From JACPYF01 sp964348695 (GTDB lineage Bacteria; Patescibacteriota; Saccharimonadia; Saccharimonadales; Saccharimonadaceae), in assembly GCA_964348695.1 (NCBI GenBank), contig CAYGDI010000001.1:186001-250000 (forward strand): 64,000 nt of DNA, read 5' to 3'. The translations under genes and the position numbers were made by a program. A model generated the notes under the pieces. It was not told where the DNA came from, ran no database searches, and saw nothing but the letters and a program-made list of their open reading frames with translations. Below, piece by piece: positions 39,541 to 48,379 of this stretch (position 1 is its first letter; every line of letters begins with the position of its first letter).

Positions 39541-41672
39541 GATTTGATATTTTTGAGTGGGAATCGAAATCCGAACGTACTACCTTTGTTCTCTACGCTC
39601 TGAAATATAACCTTACCGCCCTGTAGATCAATAATCTTCTGTGCCATGAATAGGCCTAATCCCGTACCGTCGGGTCGAGCGTTGCGAGCGTTCTCTGCAC
39701 GGAAAAATTTGGTAAACAGCCTGTGTTGTACATTTTTTGGTACACCAATACCAGTATCAGTCACCTTGAAGATCACCTCGGTTTTTGTTTGCTCTAGCAC
39801 GATACCAATAGTACCGTTTTTAGGAGTATAGAATATCGCGTTGTCGATAAAATTCATCATGACTTGCCTGATCTTTGTCTCATCTAATATAACAATAGGA
39901 AAGTTTTTTGGTGGTGTGTAGTTGATAATCTGATCTCTCAAGCCTGCGAGATCACGTAGTTGGGTAATCTCTTCTAGTACGATTTTGTTGAGGTCTGTTT
40001 CGTTATGTTCTATAACGAACTTACCAGTTCGAATACGAGATATATTGAGAAAGTCAGAGATCAAAAACACCATTCTCTGGGAACTATTAAAGGCCTCTTC
40101 CAGAGCTTTTCGTTGAGTGTCGTTGATTTTTCCTAAGTCCCCTTCTAGCATCATAGAGATGTAGCCCTTGATACTCGTAAGTGGTGTACGCAGCTGATGA
40201 GATGCCATAGAGATAAATTCGTCTTTTGTATCGTCGAGAGCGACTAGCTTTTCGTTGGTGCGTTTTAGTGCGGCGGTGGCTTTGTTGACTTTTGCCTGTA
40301 GGGTCGCGTTGAATTCTCTGATTTCTTCAAAAGCCAGAGCGTTTTGCAGGGCCAAAGCTAGGTCGTTGGAAGCAAGAGTCAACAGCTGGTCGTCATTATG
40401 GTTGATACTGTTGCCATTTTTTTTGTTACCAATCACTAAAAAACCTATCGCTTTGTTGGTTGTAGATAGTCGTGCAACAATTGCTATATGGTTGAGCTCA
40501 AAGTACGTTTTTTTGTGGTTGGAGCTTTCCTTTAGCATGCTGGCGTGTGTGATTTTTTGTTTGATTGTTTCCAATACTTCTAAAAAGTCTGCGTTTGCAA
40601 GGCGTTCTATCGGTGCGCTAGCCGTACTGCTTGTTATCTTTAGTTTGCCTGCTGTGTCATACATCACAAAAGCAGCGTATTCTGGCTTTATGGTTTCATC
40701 TATGACACTCAGGCTATGTCTTTGGATACTGTGGGCATCGACACTACGGGTCGAAAAACTACTGATTCGTCCTATCGCCTCGTTGACAGAATAACTTTGT
40801 TGGAAAAACAAACGATTCGTCCCTTTGTCCACAAACTTTTTGATTGGCCCAAAAAGCAGCGCAACTCCAATAGCTGTCAGAACATAATATATCTGTAGTT
40901 CTATTGTGACCAGCTGTCCCCCGAACAGGATGCTCGTCATGTTGAACGCAACAAAAACAAACAACAACACTATCGCTCCTAGAGACAAGGTGTAGCCTAG
41001 CAAACGAAAGACGACATATCGAATATCAAAAAGTCTCCATCTCAGTATGGCTGCAGAAGTAAATATGAAAAATATGAGAGAAAATATCGGGGTGACATTT
41101 GACAGCTCAAAGATGTTAAGTATCGGCAGTACAACACCAAAAATCACGCTAGGAATGATGGTCAAAATAATCCCTAGGTTTAGAAAAAGGGTTTTATGGT
41201 AGTCAGTTTTGCTGAGCTTTTTTTGATTTTTGTAGATTTGCATTAATATCATGACGCTGGTAGCAATAATAAACAGTAAAAAGTAGAGGTACAGCTCACC
41301 GAGCACGAAACCATCATTTGATTGATAGACATTGGCGTCTGTAAATGACAGCCCAAAAATTGGCAGGCTCGCTAAGAAGAGGATTTTTACATGGCTACTG
41401 ATAGCCGTTTTTCTGTTTGGGTCAAAGTTGTCAACAAAAAGCAGCAATACCAGGATACCGGCAATAGATGCGGGTGTGATAAGACGCTGTAAGAATAGGT
41501 TCGTAGGATCACTGATGACTAACAAGTTGGCCGTAATCCATATCGATGTACATAGTGCGAGCAAGGCAAAGCTTTTATTCAGAGTGGATCTTTGGTTGTT
41601 AGCTAATACAATCGAGCCCAAAAAAAGTATAAGAATGATCGTAATAATAATACCCGCCTCGAGGATGAACAT
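39537..41672 (-). CDS. Membrane sensor histidine kinase, 7TM-type with GAF
   Basis: A 711-residue kinase. About eight hydrophobic helices occupy residues 1-285, in a 7TM-like arrangement. A GAF-like domain covers about 305-450, then a coiled coil and the HisKA domain with phospho-acceptor His in SMASHQLRTPLTSIKGY, and the HATPase domain with N, G1 and G2 boxes (MMNFIDNAIFYTP, VTDTGIGVP, GTGLGLFMAQKII). No response regulator is adjacent. The gene starts right after the stop of the 41673-42650 gene (TAG then ATG), so they are coupled. The signal is unknown. Confidence 0.9.
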   Translation of the reverse strand: MFILEAGIIITIILILFLGSIVLANNQRSTLNKSFALLALCTSIWITANLLVISDPTNLFLQRLITPASIAGILVLLLFVDNFDPNRKTAISSHVKILFLASLPIFGLSFTDANVYQSNDGFVLGELYLYFLLFIIATSVMILMQIYKNQKKLSKTDYHKTLFLNLGIILTIIPSVIFGVVLPILNIFELSNVTPIFSLIFFIFTSAAILRWRLFDIRYVVFRLLGYTLSLGAIVLLFVFVAFNMTSILFGGQLVTIELQIYYVLTAIGVALLFGPIKKFVDKGTNRLFFQQSYSVNEAIGRISSFSTRSVDAHSIQRHSLSVIDETIKPEYAAFVMYDTAGKLKITSSTASAPIERLANADFLEVLETIKQKITHASMLKESSNHKKTYFELNHIAIVARLSTTNKAIGFLVIGNKKNGNSINHNDDQLLTLASNDLALALQNALAFEEIREFNATLQAKVNKATAALKRTNEKLVALDDTKDEFISMASHQLRTPLTSIKGYISMMLEGDLGKINDTQRKALEEAFNSSQRMVFLISDFLNISRIRTGKFVIEHNETDLNKIVLEEITQLRDLAGLRDQIINYTPPKNFPIVILDETKIRQVMMNFIDNAIFYTPKNGTIGIVLEQTKTEVIFKVTDTGIGVPKNVQHRLFTKFFRAENARNARPDGTGLGLFMAQKIIDLQGGKVIFQSVENKGSTFGFRFPLKNIKS

Positions 41673-42650
41673 CTAAGACGATCTCCTCAGTACCCAGGCG
41701 GACTGATATGTTGATGCAAGTGCAATATCCTTTAGGTCGGCAAAGTCGTCGCTGGTCTCGCCCATTGGCGGAAGGACCAGAAAATGTTCTGCAGATTGCA
41801 TCTTCGGACTAGTGCTGAGTAATCGCAAAGAAGGCACTACGGCATCTTCATCGATAGTGGAGTGTGTTTGAATGAAATCAACTAATACAATGCCTGATTT
41901 TTCTATACCACGCTGGCGTAGGAACTCTTCTGAGAGTGTTGAATTATCCTCTACTCGCCCTACGGTCATTATATTACTATCGATAGGCAATTGTTGGTCG
42001 TTAGGGAGTACGTGTTCACCGATAGCTGTAAGCGCGTCTTTATGTATCAAGCACGCTTGCTGCACACCTGCAGGCTGAAAACTCATATTAGGAAAAGCTG
42101 GCTTGGCAAGAAGCTCGATAAGTCGTGGCAGTGATGCGTTGTAGTCTGCTGTATCGAAAAGCACGTCGAGGTCTCTTCCTTCGGCAATAAGTCTTTGTAT
42201 TTCGCCATCAACCCACTGACTTGTGCGCTGGAATAGTAGCCTAGCTATGTCCAATCCTTGACCACCTGAACTCACGGCTAGTGTACCGATAGTATATAGC
42301 TCGTTTTCTACTCTCAAATTTGCTAGTTGTTTGACTTTTTTCATGTCGAGCCAATTGATATGTTCTTGGGCGGTGTGTATAGACATAAAACCAGATATTA
42401 TTTCTCGACCATCTCGTCGTTCTTTGACAACTATTTTGGTGACGGACGGGTCTTTTGCATCATGTACGAATTCTTCAGCTGACATATCTTGACGAAACAT
42501 GGATTGACCTTGGTCTTTTTGAAATTGCGACTGAATCAGCTCAAAGCTACCCACAGTATCGTAGTCATCTAGAACATACAGAACAGAGGCGTATTTTTCA
42601 GATGACGCGTCGTTTCGTTCATGACTACGATTGATTGTCTCTGTTGACAT
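41673..42650 (-). CDS. Unknown protein coupled to a histidine kinase, GNAT-like
   Basis: A 325-residue soluble protein with no assigned family. The segment VENELYTIGTLAVSSGGQGLDIARLLF resembles the acetyl-CoA-binding motif A of GNAT acyltransferases (quoted in part: YTIGTLAVSSGGQGLDI). The remainder is mixed alpha/beta. It stops directly against the ATG of the histidine kinase, which suggests a joint regulatory or signal-related role, for example modification or synthesis of a signal. This is only inferred. GGAGGG lies 11 nt before the ATG. Confidence 0.5.
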   Translation of the reverse strand: MSTETINRSHERNDASSEKYASVLYVLDDYDTVGSFELIQSQFQKDQGQSMFRQDMSAEEFVHDAKDPSVTKIVVKERRDGREIISGFMSIHTAQEHINWLDMKKVKQLANLRVENELYTIGTLAVSSGGQGLDIARLLFQRTSQWVDGEIQRLIAEGRDLDVLFDTADYNASLPRLIELLAKPAFPNMSFQPAGVQQACLIHKDALTAIGEHVLPNDQQLPIDSNIMTVGRVEDNSTLSEEFLRQRGIEKSGIVLVDFIQTHSTIDEDAVVPSLRLLSTSPKMQSAEHFLVLPPMGETSDDFADLKDIALASTYQSAWVLRRSS

Positions 42651-42728
42651 CGTTTAAAGTACCCTCCACTGTTGTTATCGTAACGTTTCGTTGTATACTG
42701 CTTATAGTTTAACAAAAAACAATCACAA

Positions 42729-43103
42729 ATGAGTATGAAACAAGAAAACCGGCCTATTCTTTCAAAGCACTGCTTTGGTACGCTGTGGGTGAAAAACGTT
42801 GATTTGCTCACGGATATGGCAGCTTGCGAGCAAAAGGTTAGCGAGTTGATTGTTCGTCATGGAGCGCATCAACTAGGGTCTACAACTCATACTTTTGAAA
42901 ATGGTAGTTTTACACTTTTGCTATCTCTATCGGAATCTCACATCTCGATTCATACTTGGCCAGAACATAAGAATGTCCAATTGGATGTTTTTTTGTGTAG
43001 TTATCTAGAGGACAATTCTAAAAAATGTCAGAAGATTTTTGATGAAATATGCCAGTATTTTAAACCGACAAGAACAGAAACGCAATCAGTTATGAGAGCA
43101 TAG
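42729..43103 (+). CDS. speD: S-adenosylmethionine decarboxylase proenzyme
   Basis: Provides the aminopropyl donor for spermidine synthesis. The 124-residue SpeD is of the short bacterial type and self-cleaves to make its pyruvoyl cofactor. The cleavage site is the Glu69-Ser70 bond in LSESHISIHTWPEH. His75 and Cys90 stand at the expected +5 and +20 positions relative to the Ser (catalytic in the Thermotoga enzyme). No spermidine synthase gene is adjacent. A GT2 gene follows with no gap. The promoter is a weak TTGTTA-16-TATACT. Confidence 0.9.
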   Translation: MSMKQENRPILSKHCFGTLWVKNVDLLTDMAACEQKVSELIVRHGAHQLGSTTHTFENGSFTLLLSLSESHISIHTWPEHKNVQLDVFLCSYLEDNSKKCQKIFDEICQYFKPTRTETQSVMRA

Positions 43104-44270
43104 ATGATTGAAACAATTTTGCTGCTAAGTATACTGTGTGGTTTCGTCGGATGTATCCAAATGTTGCTTTCTAGTCAAAGATACCGACTTGCAGGCAGTA
43201 CAATTGAAAAAATACACTGGGAAGAGGATACTCCAACCGTTAGTTTATGCATACCGGCACGCAACGAGACACATGCATTGGCGGATTGTCTAGCATCGGC
43301 ACTATCAAGTGATTATCCGAAACTAGAGATTATTGTACTAGATGATTGTTCACAAGATACAACTTCGCAGGTCATTAGAGGTTTTGCTCATGACGGGGTG
43401 CGCTTTGTGAAAGGAGATGCGCCTAGTGACGGTTGGTTGGGAAAAAACAACGCTTATCAAGTGCTATCGCAGCAAGCTCGAGGTGAATATCTAGTCTTCA
43501 TGAGTGTTGATACGCGTATTGAAACAAAAACTATTTCCCAGATAGTGGGCTATATGCAGCTGAAAAAACTCAGCATGGTCTCTATACTGCCTAGACGATA
43601 CGATGGTCTACGTAGTAGCGTACTGTTTGCCCCACTCAGATATTTTTGGCAACTTCTACTCCCGCTCAAAATCAATACGCCATTGGCAACCAGTATTTGG
43701 TCAATTAGAGCAGATAGCCTGCAACAGACCGGTGGGTTCGAGGCTTTTCGAGATGATATTCATGTAGAAAATACAATCGCATCTCAGTTAGAAAACAAAA
43801 ACCAGTATAGGTTTCTGGTCGCTAACAACGATCTCGCTGTTAATTATGAGAAAAAATGGGCATCACAGGTACAAACGGCCATTCGACTCTGGTACCCTGC
43901 TCTTGGCAAAAATGTGGGGCTTGGCTTGCTAGCAGTAGTAGCTCATTTTGTATTATTTGTTCTGCCTTTTGTGGTGTTTGTCGGTGGCTTGCTGCATCTA
44001 ACTTCCGGCTCTTTCGTATTACCTCTGAGTTTTGTGCTTTCTCTGTGTGCATCTTTTTTGTATATCGGTCTCTACGTTGCATATATCAAGAAAACAAAAC
44101 GAATCAACAGCCTGAGTGATGTCCTGGTTGTGCTTGTCTCTATCTTTTTGCTGCCGTTTTTGGCGGTTCAAGAAATGGTATTGATCATTGTGAGTTTTAT
44201 CCAGTACAAACGCGGAAAAGTTGACTGGAAAGGCCGCAATGTCTGCTACCCTGTTGTGGCAAAAAGTTAG
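43104..44270 (+). CDS. Family 2 glycosyltransferase, membrane bound
   Basis: A 388-residue enzyme with one N-terminal membrane helix, a GT-A catalytic domain and three to four C-terminal helices. TVSLCIPARNETHALADCL begins the nucleotide-binding fold, and LEIIVLDDCSQDTT and FVKGDAPSDGWLGKNNA follow, with FMSVDTRI at the DxD position. Its closest resemblance is to hopanoid/carotenoid-type GT2 transferases. It starts on the base after the speD stop, so the two are transcribed together. The substrate is unknown. Confidence 0.85.
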   Translation: MIETILLLSILCGFVGCIQMLLSSQRYRLAGSTIEKIHWEEDTPTVSLCIPARNETHALADCLASALSSDYPKLEIIVLDDCSQDTTSQVIRGFAHDGVRFVKGDAPSDGWLGKNNAYQVLSQQARGEYLVFMSVDTRIETKTISQIVGYMQLKKLSMVSILPRRYDGLRSSVLFAPLRYFWQLLLPLKINTPLATSIWSIRADSLQQTGGFEAFRDDIHVENTIASQLENKNQYRFLVANNDLAVNYEKKWASQVQTAIRLWYPALGKNVGLGLLAVVAHFVLFVLPFVVFVGGLLHLTSGSFVLPLSFVLSLCASFLYIGLYVAYIKKTKRINSLSDVLVVLVSIFLLPFLAVQEMVLIIVSFIQYKRGKVDWKGRNVCYPVVAKS

Positions 44271-44271
44271 T

Positions 44272-44925
44272 TCAGGCGTTTGCGTCGTGACCAAGTTCGC
44301 TGAGAGCTGTGATCATTTCCTTTTTTGAGAGATGAGAGACTTTTATATTATTATGCTGCGCGATTACGTATCCTTGGATCACGTGTTTGAGACGGATAGC
44401 ATCTTTGCGCCAAAAATAGTCGATCTTAAAATGATCAACAGAATTCATCACACGACTCGAGATTGTCACTGAGCCAAAGAAAGGTCCTACCCCAGAGGCA
44501 ATATTGAGGATATCCTCTATACGGATACTGATCACCTCCGCTGACCAAAAAAAACTACGTTTTGTGATAGTAACCTTTGTACGGTCTAAAGAAATGCTGT
44601 CTGGGAATAAATCAAAAGGAAATACTGCAGTAGCGGTTGCCAGTACTTCGTTGGACTTTGCAACCATCTTGTGTAGTTTTTTTAAGGAGTCGGCTCGTTC
44701 TTCGCTTGGTTTTTTAGCTATAATCGTATTTTTCTGTGCGATCAACTGTTCAACTGGGGCGAATAGGACATCTTTGTTAAGTAGGAGTCCTATATTCATA
44801 AATGCTTTTGTTGCCGTTTGGCCGATTTTTTTACTACGTAGTGGTAAAAAGCCGTACGGCTGATAAAAAAGGTCAGAAGGTTTACTTAGTGGTACATTTT
44901 GACTCACCATATCTTTGTCGTCCAT
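44272..44925 (-). CDS. Unknown protein with PH-like segment
   Basis: A 217-residue soluble protein. The N-terminal half is helical. The middle (about residues 115-185, TKVTITKRSFFWSAEVISI and GPFFGSVTISSRV) reads like a bacterial PH-like beta domain. No enzyme motif is seen. It overlaps nothing and converges on the GT2 gene with a 1-bp gap. Function unknown. Confidence 0.55.
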   Translation of the reverse strand: MDDKDMVSQNVPLSKPSDLFYQPYGFLPLRSKKIGQTATKAFMNIGLLLNKDVLFAPVEQLIAQKNTIIAKKPSEERADSLKKLHKMVAKSNEVLATATAVFPFDLFPDSISLDRTKVTITKRSFFWSAEVISIRIEDILNIASGVGPFFGSVTISSRVMNSVDHFKIDYFWRKDAIRLKHVIQGYVIAQHNNIKVSHLSKKEMITALSELGHDANA

Positions 44926-44986
44926 AACACGCCCTCCTGTTTAGACAATTTCATTATAGTGGATTGCTTTGAAAAAAGCCAATAAT

Positions 44987-46654
44987 CTAATTTGTATCTG
45001 ATGTAATATCGAGCTGTCCGTTGAGATAGGCAATGATAAGGTTTTCTCGAGGGCTTTCTCCACCTAGAGCCTTGAATGCTCTGTGTATTCTCGCACCTGC
45101 GGCCACACTAGTGATATTCAGGCGATCACCAATGGTTTGATAATTTGCAGTCTGCATTCTTATAGTCAAGGCAGCTTGGGCCTCAGCGGAAAGCGGTCTT
45201 TTTTGTTTTGCTTTCAAGGTATTAACCTCGTCTTCAGTGGCATCAAGATGACCGTTTTTTAGACACCATATTGCGAGCTGTTCGATCGTGAGACTGGTAT
45301 TATTGCGGATATCTCTCATCATGGCGCGGACAGTTGTTCTTTGTAGACCTATTCTTTCGGCGATTTCTTCGTTTGTCAGATGGAGATAGCGAGCCAGCTC
45401 TCTTTGTGCAGGCGTCATTTTCACCCGTTGCGCTTCTATTTGCTGCAGCAGTGCTTTGATAGTAAGGATCTCGGGCTCTGGTAAGTATTTGTTAAGTATA
45501 TCGCTCAGCTCACGGTTGTCATCTTGCTGTATTTCAGCGATGTCTTCGTTGCTAAGTCCTGCTATTTCAGAGATCGGTAGATCAAGAGATAGCAAATTGT
45601 GTAGTCTCCTAAAGCCTTTCTTTTCAGCCAATCTCACAGATTCACTCGAAAGGCCTCCCAAACATATGGCTGTATCTCTTAGAGTTATCTTCTCTTGGCG
45701 AGGATTCATGCCGGATCTTAATTGGAGCACTATTCTTTCCCGTCTTGCCAAGAGTGTGACTGCATTTCTGACTTCACGTTCTCTTTCCGACTGCGTGAGC
45801 ACGTCTATAGGAGATGCCGTTTCTTCATCGATTAGTAGATCCATCCGTTCTATATTGGATTCTCCGCTCTGTCCTACGGGCGCGTTAAGCGATAGTGTAC
45901 CTCTCGCGTGTCTGCGTATCCTATCGATATCTGCTACGTCGAGGTCTAGACGCTGAGTCAATTCCTCTATGCTTGCTTCTCGACCCTCGGTTGATTGAAT
46001 TTCGTGTTCTATTCTGTTGATCGCAGTAGCGTATTGCGCTACGTGTGCTGGAAGTCTGATATTGCGGCTTTTGTCTGCAAGTGAGCGCGTGATGCCTTGT
46101 TTGATCCACCACGAGGCATAAGTGCTAAATTTGAAGCCTCTTCTATGGTCAAATTTTTCAGCAGCCCGTATCAGCCCTAAATTGCCTTCTTGGATAAGAT
46201 CGAGAAAAGGTAGCCCAAATCCCCTGTATTTTTTTGCAATACTAACTACAAGTCGCAGGTTTGCTTCGATCAGCTGGTCTTTTGCATCCGGATCGCCTTT
46301 TTCACAGGCTTTTGCGAGACTGACTTCTTGATCTGCGGTGAGCAAATCCACCTTGCCTATCTGACGCAAGTAGAACTTTAGTGTGTCCGAAGGATTGATG
46401 CTTGCTTCGTTTTCTGCAGCTAGGAGTGCAACTTCCTCGTCATTGAGCAGTGGCACAGATTCTTCACTCTCTACATCTGATTCTTCGAAAGTATCGAGCG
46501 CGGCTCCAGTGTACTGCTCTAATATCAAGGCTGCCTCATCCGCAACTAGAGGTTGCGCGTGAATATCTTCAAATTCCGAACCTCGTAGAGGGTCAGTTTG
46601 CAGTGTATCTGACAATGAATCAGATGGGATAGAATTATTATTGTTCTCGGCCAT
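44987..46654 (-). CDS. rpoD: Sigma-70 factor (RpoD-like) with C-terminal extension
   Basis: The likely primary sigma factor, 555 residues. An acidic N-terminus (1-85) replaces region 1.1. Region 1.2 begins near DTLKFYLRQIGKVDLL. Regions 2.1-2.4 are canonical (NLRLVVSIAKKY, DLIQEGNLGLIRAAEKFD, FSTYASWWIKQGI). Region 3.0 has IRLPAHVAQ. Region 4.2 is divergent: SSESVRLAEKKGFRRL, where the usual Arg-Glu-Arg-x-Arg-Gln pattern for -35 contact is partly changed. About 200 residues follow, with two more helix-turn-helix-like parts (LTNEEIAERIGLQRTTVRAM and a segment ending RIHRAFKALGGESPRENLI). This extension is unusual. Confidence 0.9.
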   Translation of the reverse strand: MAENNNNSIPSDSLSDTLQTDPLRGSEFEDIHAQPLVADEAALILEQYTGAALDTFEESDVESEESVPLLNDEEVALLAAENEASINPSDTLKFYLRQIGKVDLLTADQEVSLAKACEKGDPDAKDQLIEANLRLVVSIAKKYRGFGLPFLDLIQEGNLGLIRAAEKFDHRRGFKFSTYASWWIKQGITRSLADKSRNIRLPAHVAQYATAINRIEHEIQSTEGREASIEELTQRLDLDVADIDRIRRHARGTLSLNAPVGQSGESNIERMDLLIDEETASPIDVLTQSEREREVRNAVTLLARRERIVLQLRSGMNPRQEKITLRDTAICLGGLSSESVRLAEKKGFRRLHNLLSLDLPISEIAGLSNEDIAEIQQDDNRELSDILNKYLPEPEILTIKALLQQIEAQRVKMTPAQRELARYLHLTNEEIAERIGLQRTTVRAMMRDIRNNTSLTIEQLAIWCLKNGHLDATEDEVNTLKAKQKRPLSAEAQAALTIRMQTANYQTIGDRLNITSVAAGARIHRAFKALGGESPRENLIIAYLNGQLDITSDTN

Positions 46655-46730
46655 AATTAGAAGCTATATTATAGCATTATATTTGTATTTTTAAAAGTAT
46701 TTTAATAGGTCTTGGGTTCTGTATTGCGAG

Positions 46731-46755
46731 AATAAAACAGCCACCTATGGTGACT
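46731..46755 (-). terminator. Terminator after tRNA-Trp
   Basis: On the minus strand AGTCACC-ATA-GGTGGCT followed by GTTTTATT, 10 bp beyond the tRNA 3' end. Confidence 0.7.
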
Positions 46756-46764
46756 ACTTTATTT

Positions 46765-46839
46765 TGGCAGGGGCACGTGGAATCGAACCACGATCTAAGG
46801 TTTTGGAGACCTTTATACTAACCGTTGTACTATGCCCCT
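46765..46839 (-). tRNA. tRNA-Trp (CCA)
   Basis: A 75-nt cloverleaf on the minus strand. The acceptor stem is AGGGGCA/TGCCCCT, the anticodon loop CTCCAAA in the stem AAGGT/ACCTT gives CCA, and the T-arm carries GTTCGATTC. The discriminator is G and CCA is encoded. Confidence 0.93.
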
Positions 46840-46967
46840 ACGTCCAAACTTGCGTCTCTACCTCGTTTTGCCTGGTGGCAAAAGCTTCGGTCTAAGACTT
46901 CGTTTCTCCTTTTCAGTCCCGCATACAGTCGCATGCGCTCCTTGGTTTGCGTGACTGGGTGAACCGT
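46840..46967 (-). ncRNA. Structured 5' leader of tRNA-Trp or separate small RNA
   Basis: About 128 nt between the promoter and tRNA-Trp on the minus strand with no ORF. It can fold: CAGTC/GACTG encloses CGCAT/ATGCG, and TTTTGCC-ACCA-GGCAAAA forms a second hairpin. It may be a long tRNA precursor leader or a small RNA. I do not recognise it as SRP, 6S, RNase P or tmRNA. The 376-bp interval 46655-47036 holds only this leader, the tRNA and the signals listed. Confidence 0.35.
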
Positions 46968-46973
46968 AGATTG

Positions 46974-46982
46974 ATTATACCA
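46974..46982 (-). promoter_or_regulatory. Extended -10 promoter of the tRNA-Trp unit
   Basis: TGGTATAAT on the minus strand, about 135 bp upstream of the tRNA. There is no consensus -35. Confidence 0.6.
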
Positions 46983-47019
46983 GAACTAATCTGTTGGTGC
47001 TTTAGAAAAGTTCAAAAAA

Positions 47020-47028
47020 TGGTATACT
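47020..47028 (+). promoter_or_regulatory. Extended -10 promoter of the AAA-type kinase gene
   Basis: TGGTATACT followed by 8 bp and ATG 47037. No clear Shine-Dalgarno sequence is present. Confidence 0.55.
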
Positions 47029-47036
47029 AGGTGTAC

Positions 47037-47669
47037 ATGAAATCATTGAGTTTAAACAAACCGTTGGTACTAATAGTTGTTGGTTTGCCTGGAAGTGGCA
47101 AGAGTTTTTTTGCCAGACAGTTTTCGGATACTTTCCACGCTCCTCTGGTGAGTCAAGATGAAATTCGACATGTACTATACTCTGAACCCACGCTCACGAA
47201 GCAAGAACAGAATATTGTGGATAGTATGTGCCTGTTGCAAGCACGTGAGCTTTTCAAAACTCACAAAACGTTCATAGTTGATGGCCACGCTTCAACAAAA
47301 AGTAAACGTGCTAATTTGCGTAAAATGGCCAAAGACAAAGACTTCGACACACTACTCGTCTGGGTGCAGACAGATGTAGCGACTGCAAAGTACCGTTCAA
47401 TGAAACGTTCTAATAGGAAAAAAGACGATACATTCAACCAGTCACTTTCTGGTATGCAATACGAGGAACTAGCTCGCTCTTTTTCACCGCCAACGGGGCA
47501 AGAGCCCACTATCGTTATCAGTGGCAAGCATACGTACGCAACTCAAGCTAGAGTTGTCTTAAAAAAACTTGTTGCACCGAGAGCAAATGCACCGCAAACT
47601 ATCGTCAATCATAGTGGTCGCACTCCTCAAGGTCCATCAGCAGCCCGACGTAATGTCATTATAAGATAA
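47037..47669 (+). CDS. P-loop kinase, AAA_33 type
   Basis: A 210-residue ATP-binding kinase-like protein. Walker A is VVGLPGSGKSFFARQF, an acidic site is SQDEIRHVL, and FIVDGHASTKSKRANL stands at the Walker B/lid. This pattern fits the AAA_33 or polynucleotide/shikimate kinase-like group, including zeta-toxin-like kinases, but no antitoxin is adjacent. The substrate is unknown. The frame is open 6 nt further upstream (GTG), but ATG 47037 matches the -10 spacing. It begins a unit with the metallopeptidase and a sensor kinase. Confidence 0.7.
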   Translation: MKSLSLNKPLVLIVVGLPGSGKSFFARQFSDTFHAPLVSQDEIRHVLYSEPTLTKQEQNIVDSMCLLQARELFKTHKTFIVDGHASTKSKRANLRKMAKDKDFDTLLVWVQTDVATAKYRSMKRSNRKKDDTFNQSLSGMQYEELARSFSPPTGQEPTIVISGKHTYATQARVVLKKLVAPRANAPQTIVNHSGRTPQGPSAARRNVIIR

Positions 47670-47682
47670 GGAGAGCGAAATA

Positions 47683-48369
47683 GTGCCACACTTTCACGAC
47701 CCTATACTAGGCAAGGTCACAGTGTCGCGCACTCGATCTGCGCGTTATGTACGCCTAGGTATCACATCTGGCGGAGATATTAAGGTCTCTGCACCTTTCT
47801 TTACACCGATGTATTTTATCAAAGCTTTTGTCAAAAAATCTCGGGGTGAACTACAAGGAGTGATCGACCGATATAGAACTGTATACGCAAGCAATATGAA
47901 AATAGGAAAATCGCACGAACTTGTTATCGACTATTCGGCTGCGACTACGGATGTGCAGTACAAAAAACCGTCCATAATCGTGCGTATTCACGACGAAGAT
48001 GATATTTTGGATGATACTATTCAAGGCGCTATACGAGAAAAGGTCGTCAAGGCACTTAGATCAGAAGCTAAAGCATATCTTCCACGACGATTGCAGCATA
48101 TAGCTGATAGCAAAGATTTTCAGTACACAAAAGTCAGGTTTTCTCATGCCAAAGGGCGTTGGGGAAGCTGCAGTAGTGATGGTACGATTAGTCTCAATAT
48201 TGCGCTGATGAAACTGCCTTTTGAACTGATAGACTACGTATTGATTCACGAGTTGGCTCACACTAGGTTTCTCAACCACAGTGCTTCGTTCTGGAACTTG
48301 GTTGAACAATCTGATCCACTATACAAAACACATAGAAAAGCACTGAAAAATGAGTCGCCTCATATATAA
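47683..48369 (+). CDS. YgjP-like M48-type metallopeptidase
   Basis: A 228-residue zinc peptidase of the YgjP/DUF45 family. The zinc site is LIHELAHTRFLNHSASFW (HExxH with a later His). The upstream signature GRWGSCSSDGTISLN is also typical. The start is a GTG with AAGGAG 9 nt upstream. It lies 13 bp after the kinase-like gene and 10 bp before the sensor kinase, in the same transcript. Its substrate is unknown, as for the family in general. Confidence 0.88.
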   Translation: MPHFHDPILGKVTVSRTRSARYVRLGITSGGDIKVSAPFFTPMYFIKAFVKKSRGELQGVIDRYRTVYASNMKIGKSHELVIDYSAATTDVQYKKPSIIVRIHDEDDILDDTIQGAIREKVVKALRSEAKAYLPRRLQHIADSKDFQYTKVRFSHAKGRWGSCSSDGTISLNIALMKLPFELIDYVLIHELAHTRFLNHSASFWNLVEQSDPLYKTHRKALKNESPHI

Positions 48370-48379
48370 TGAATAGATA

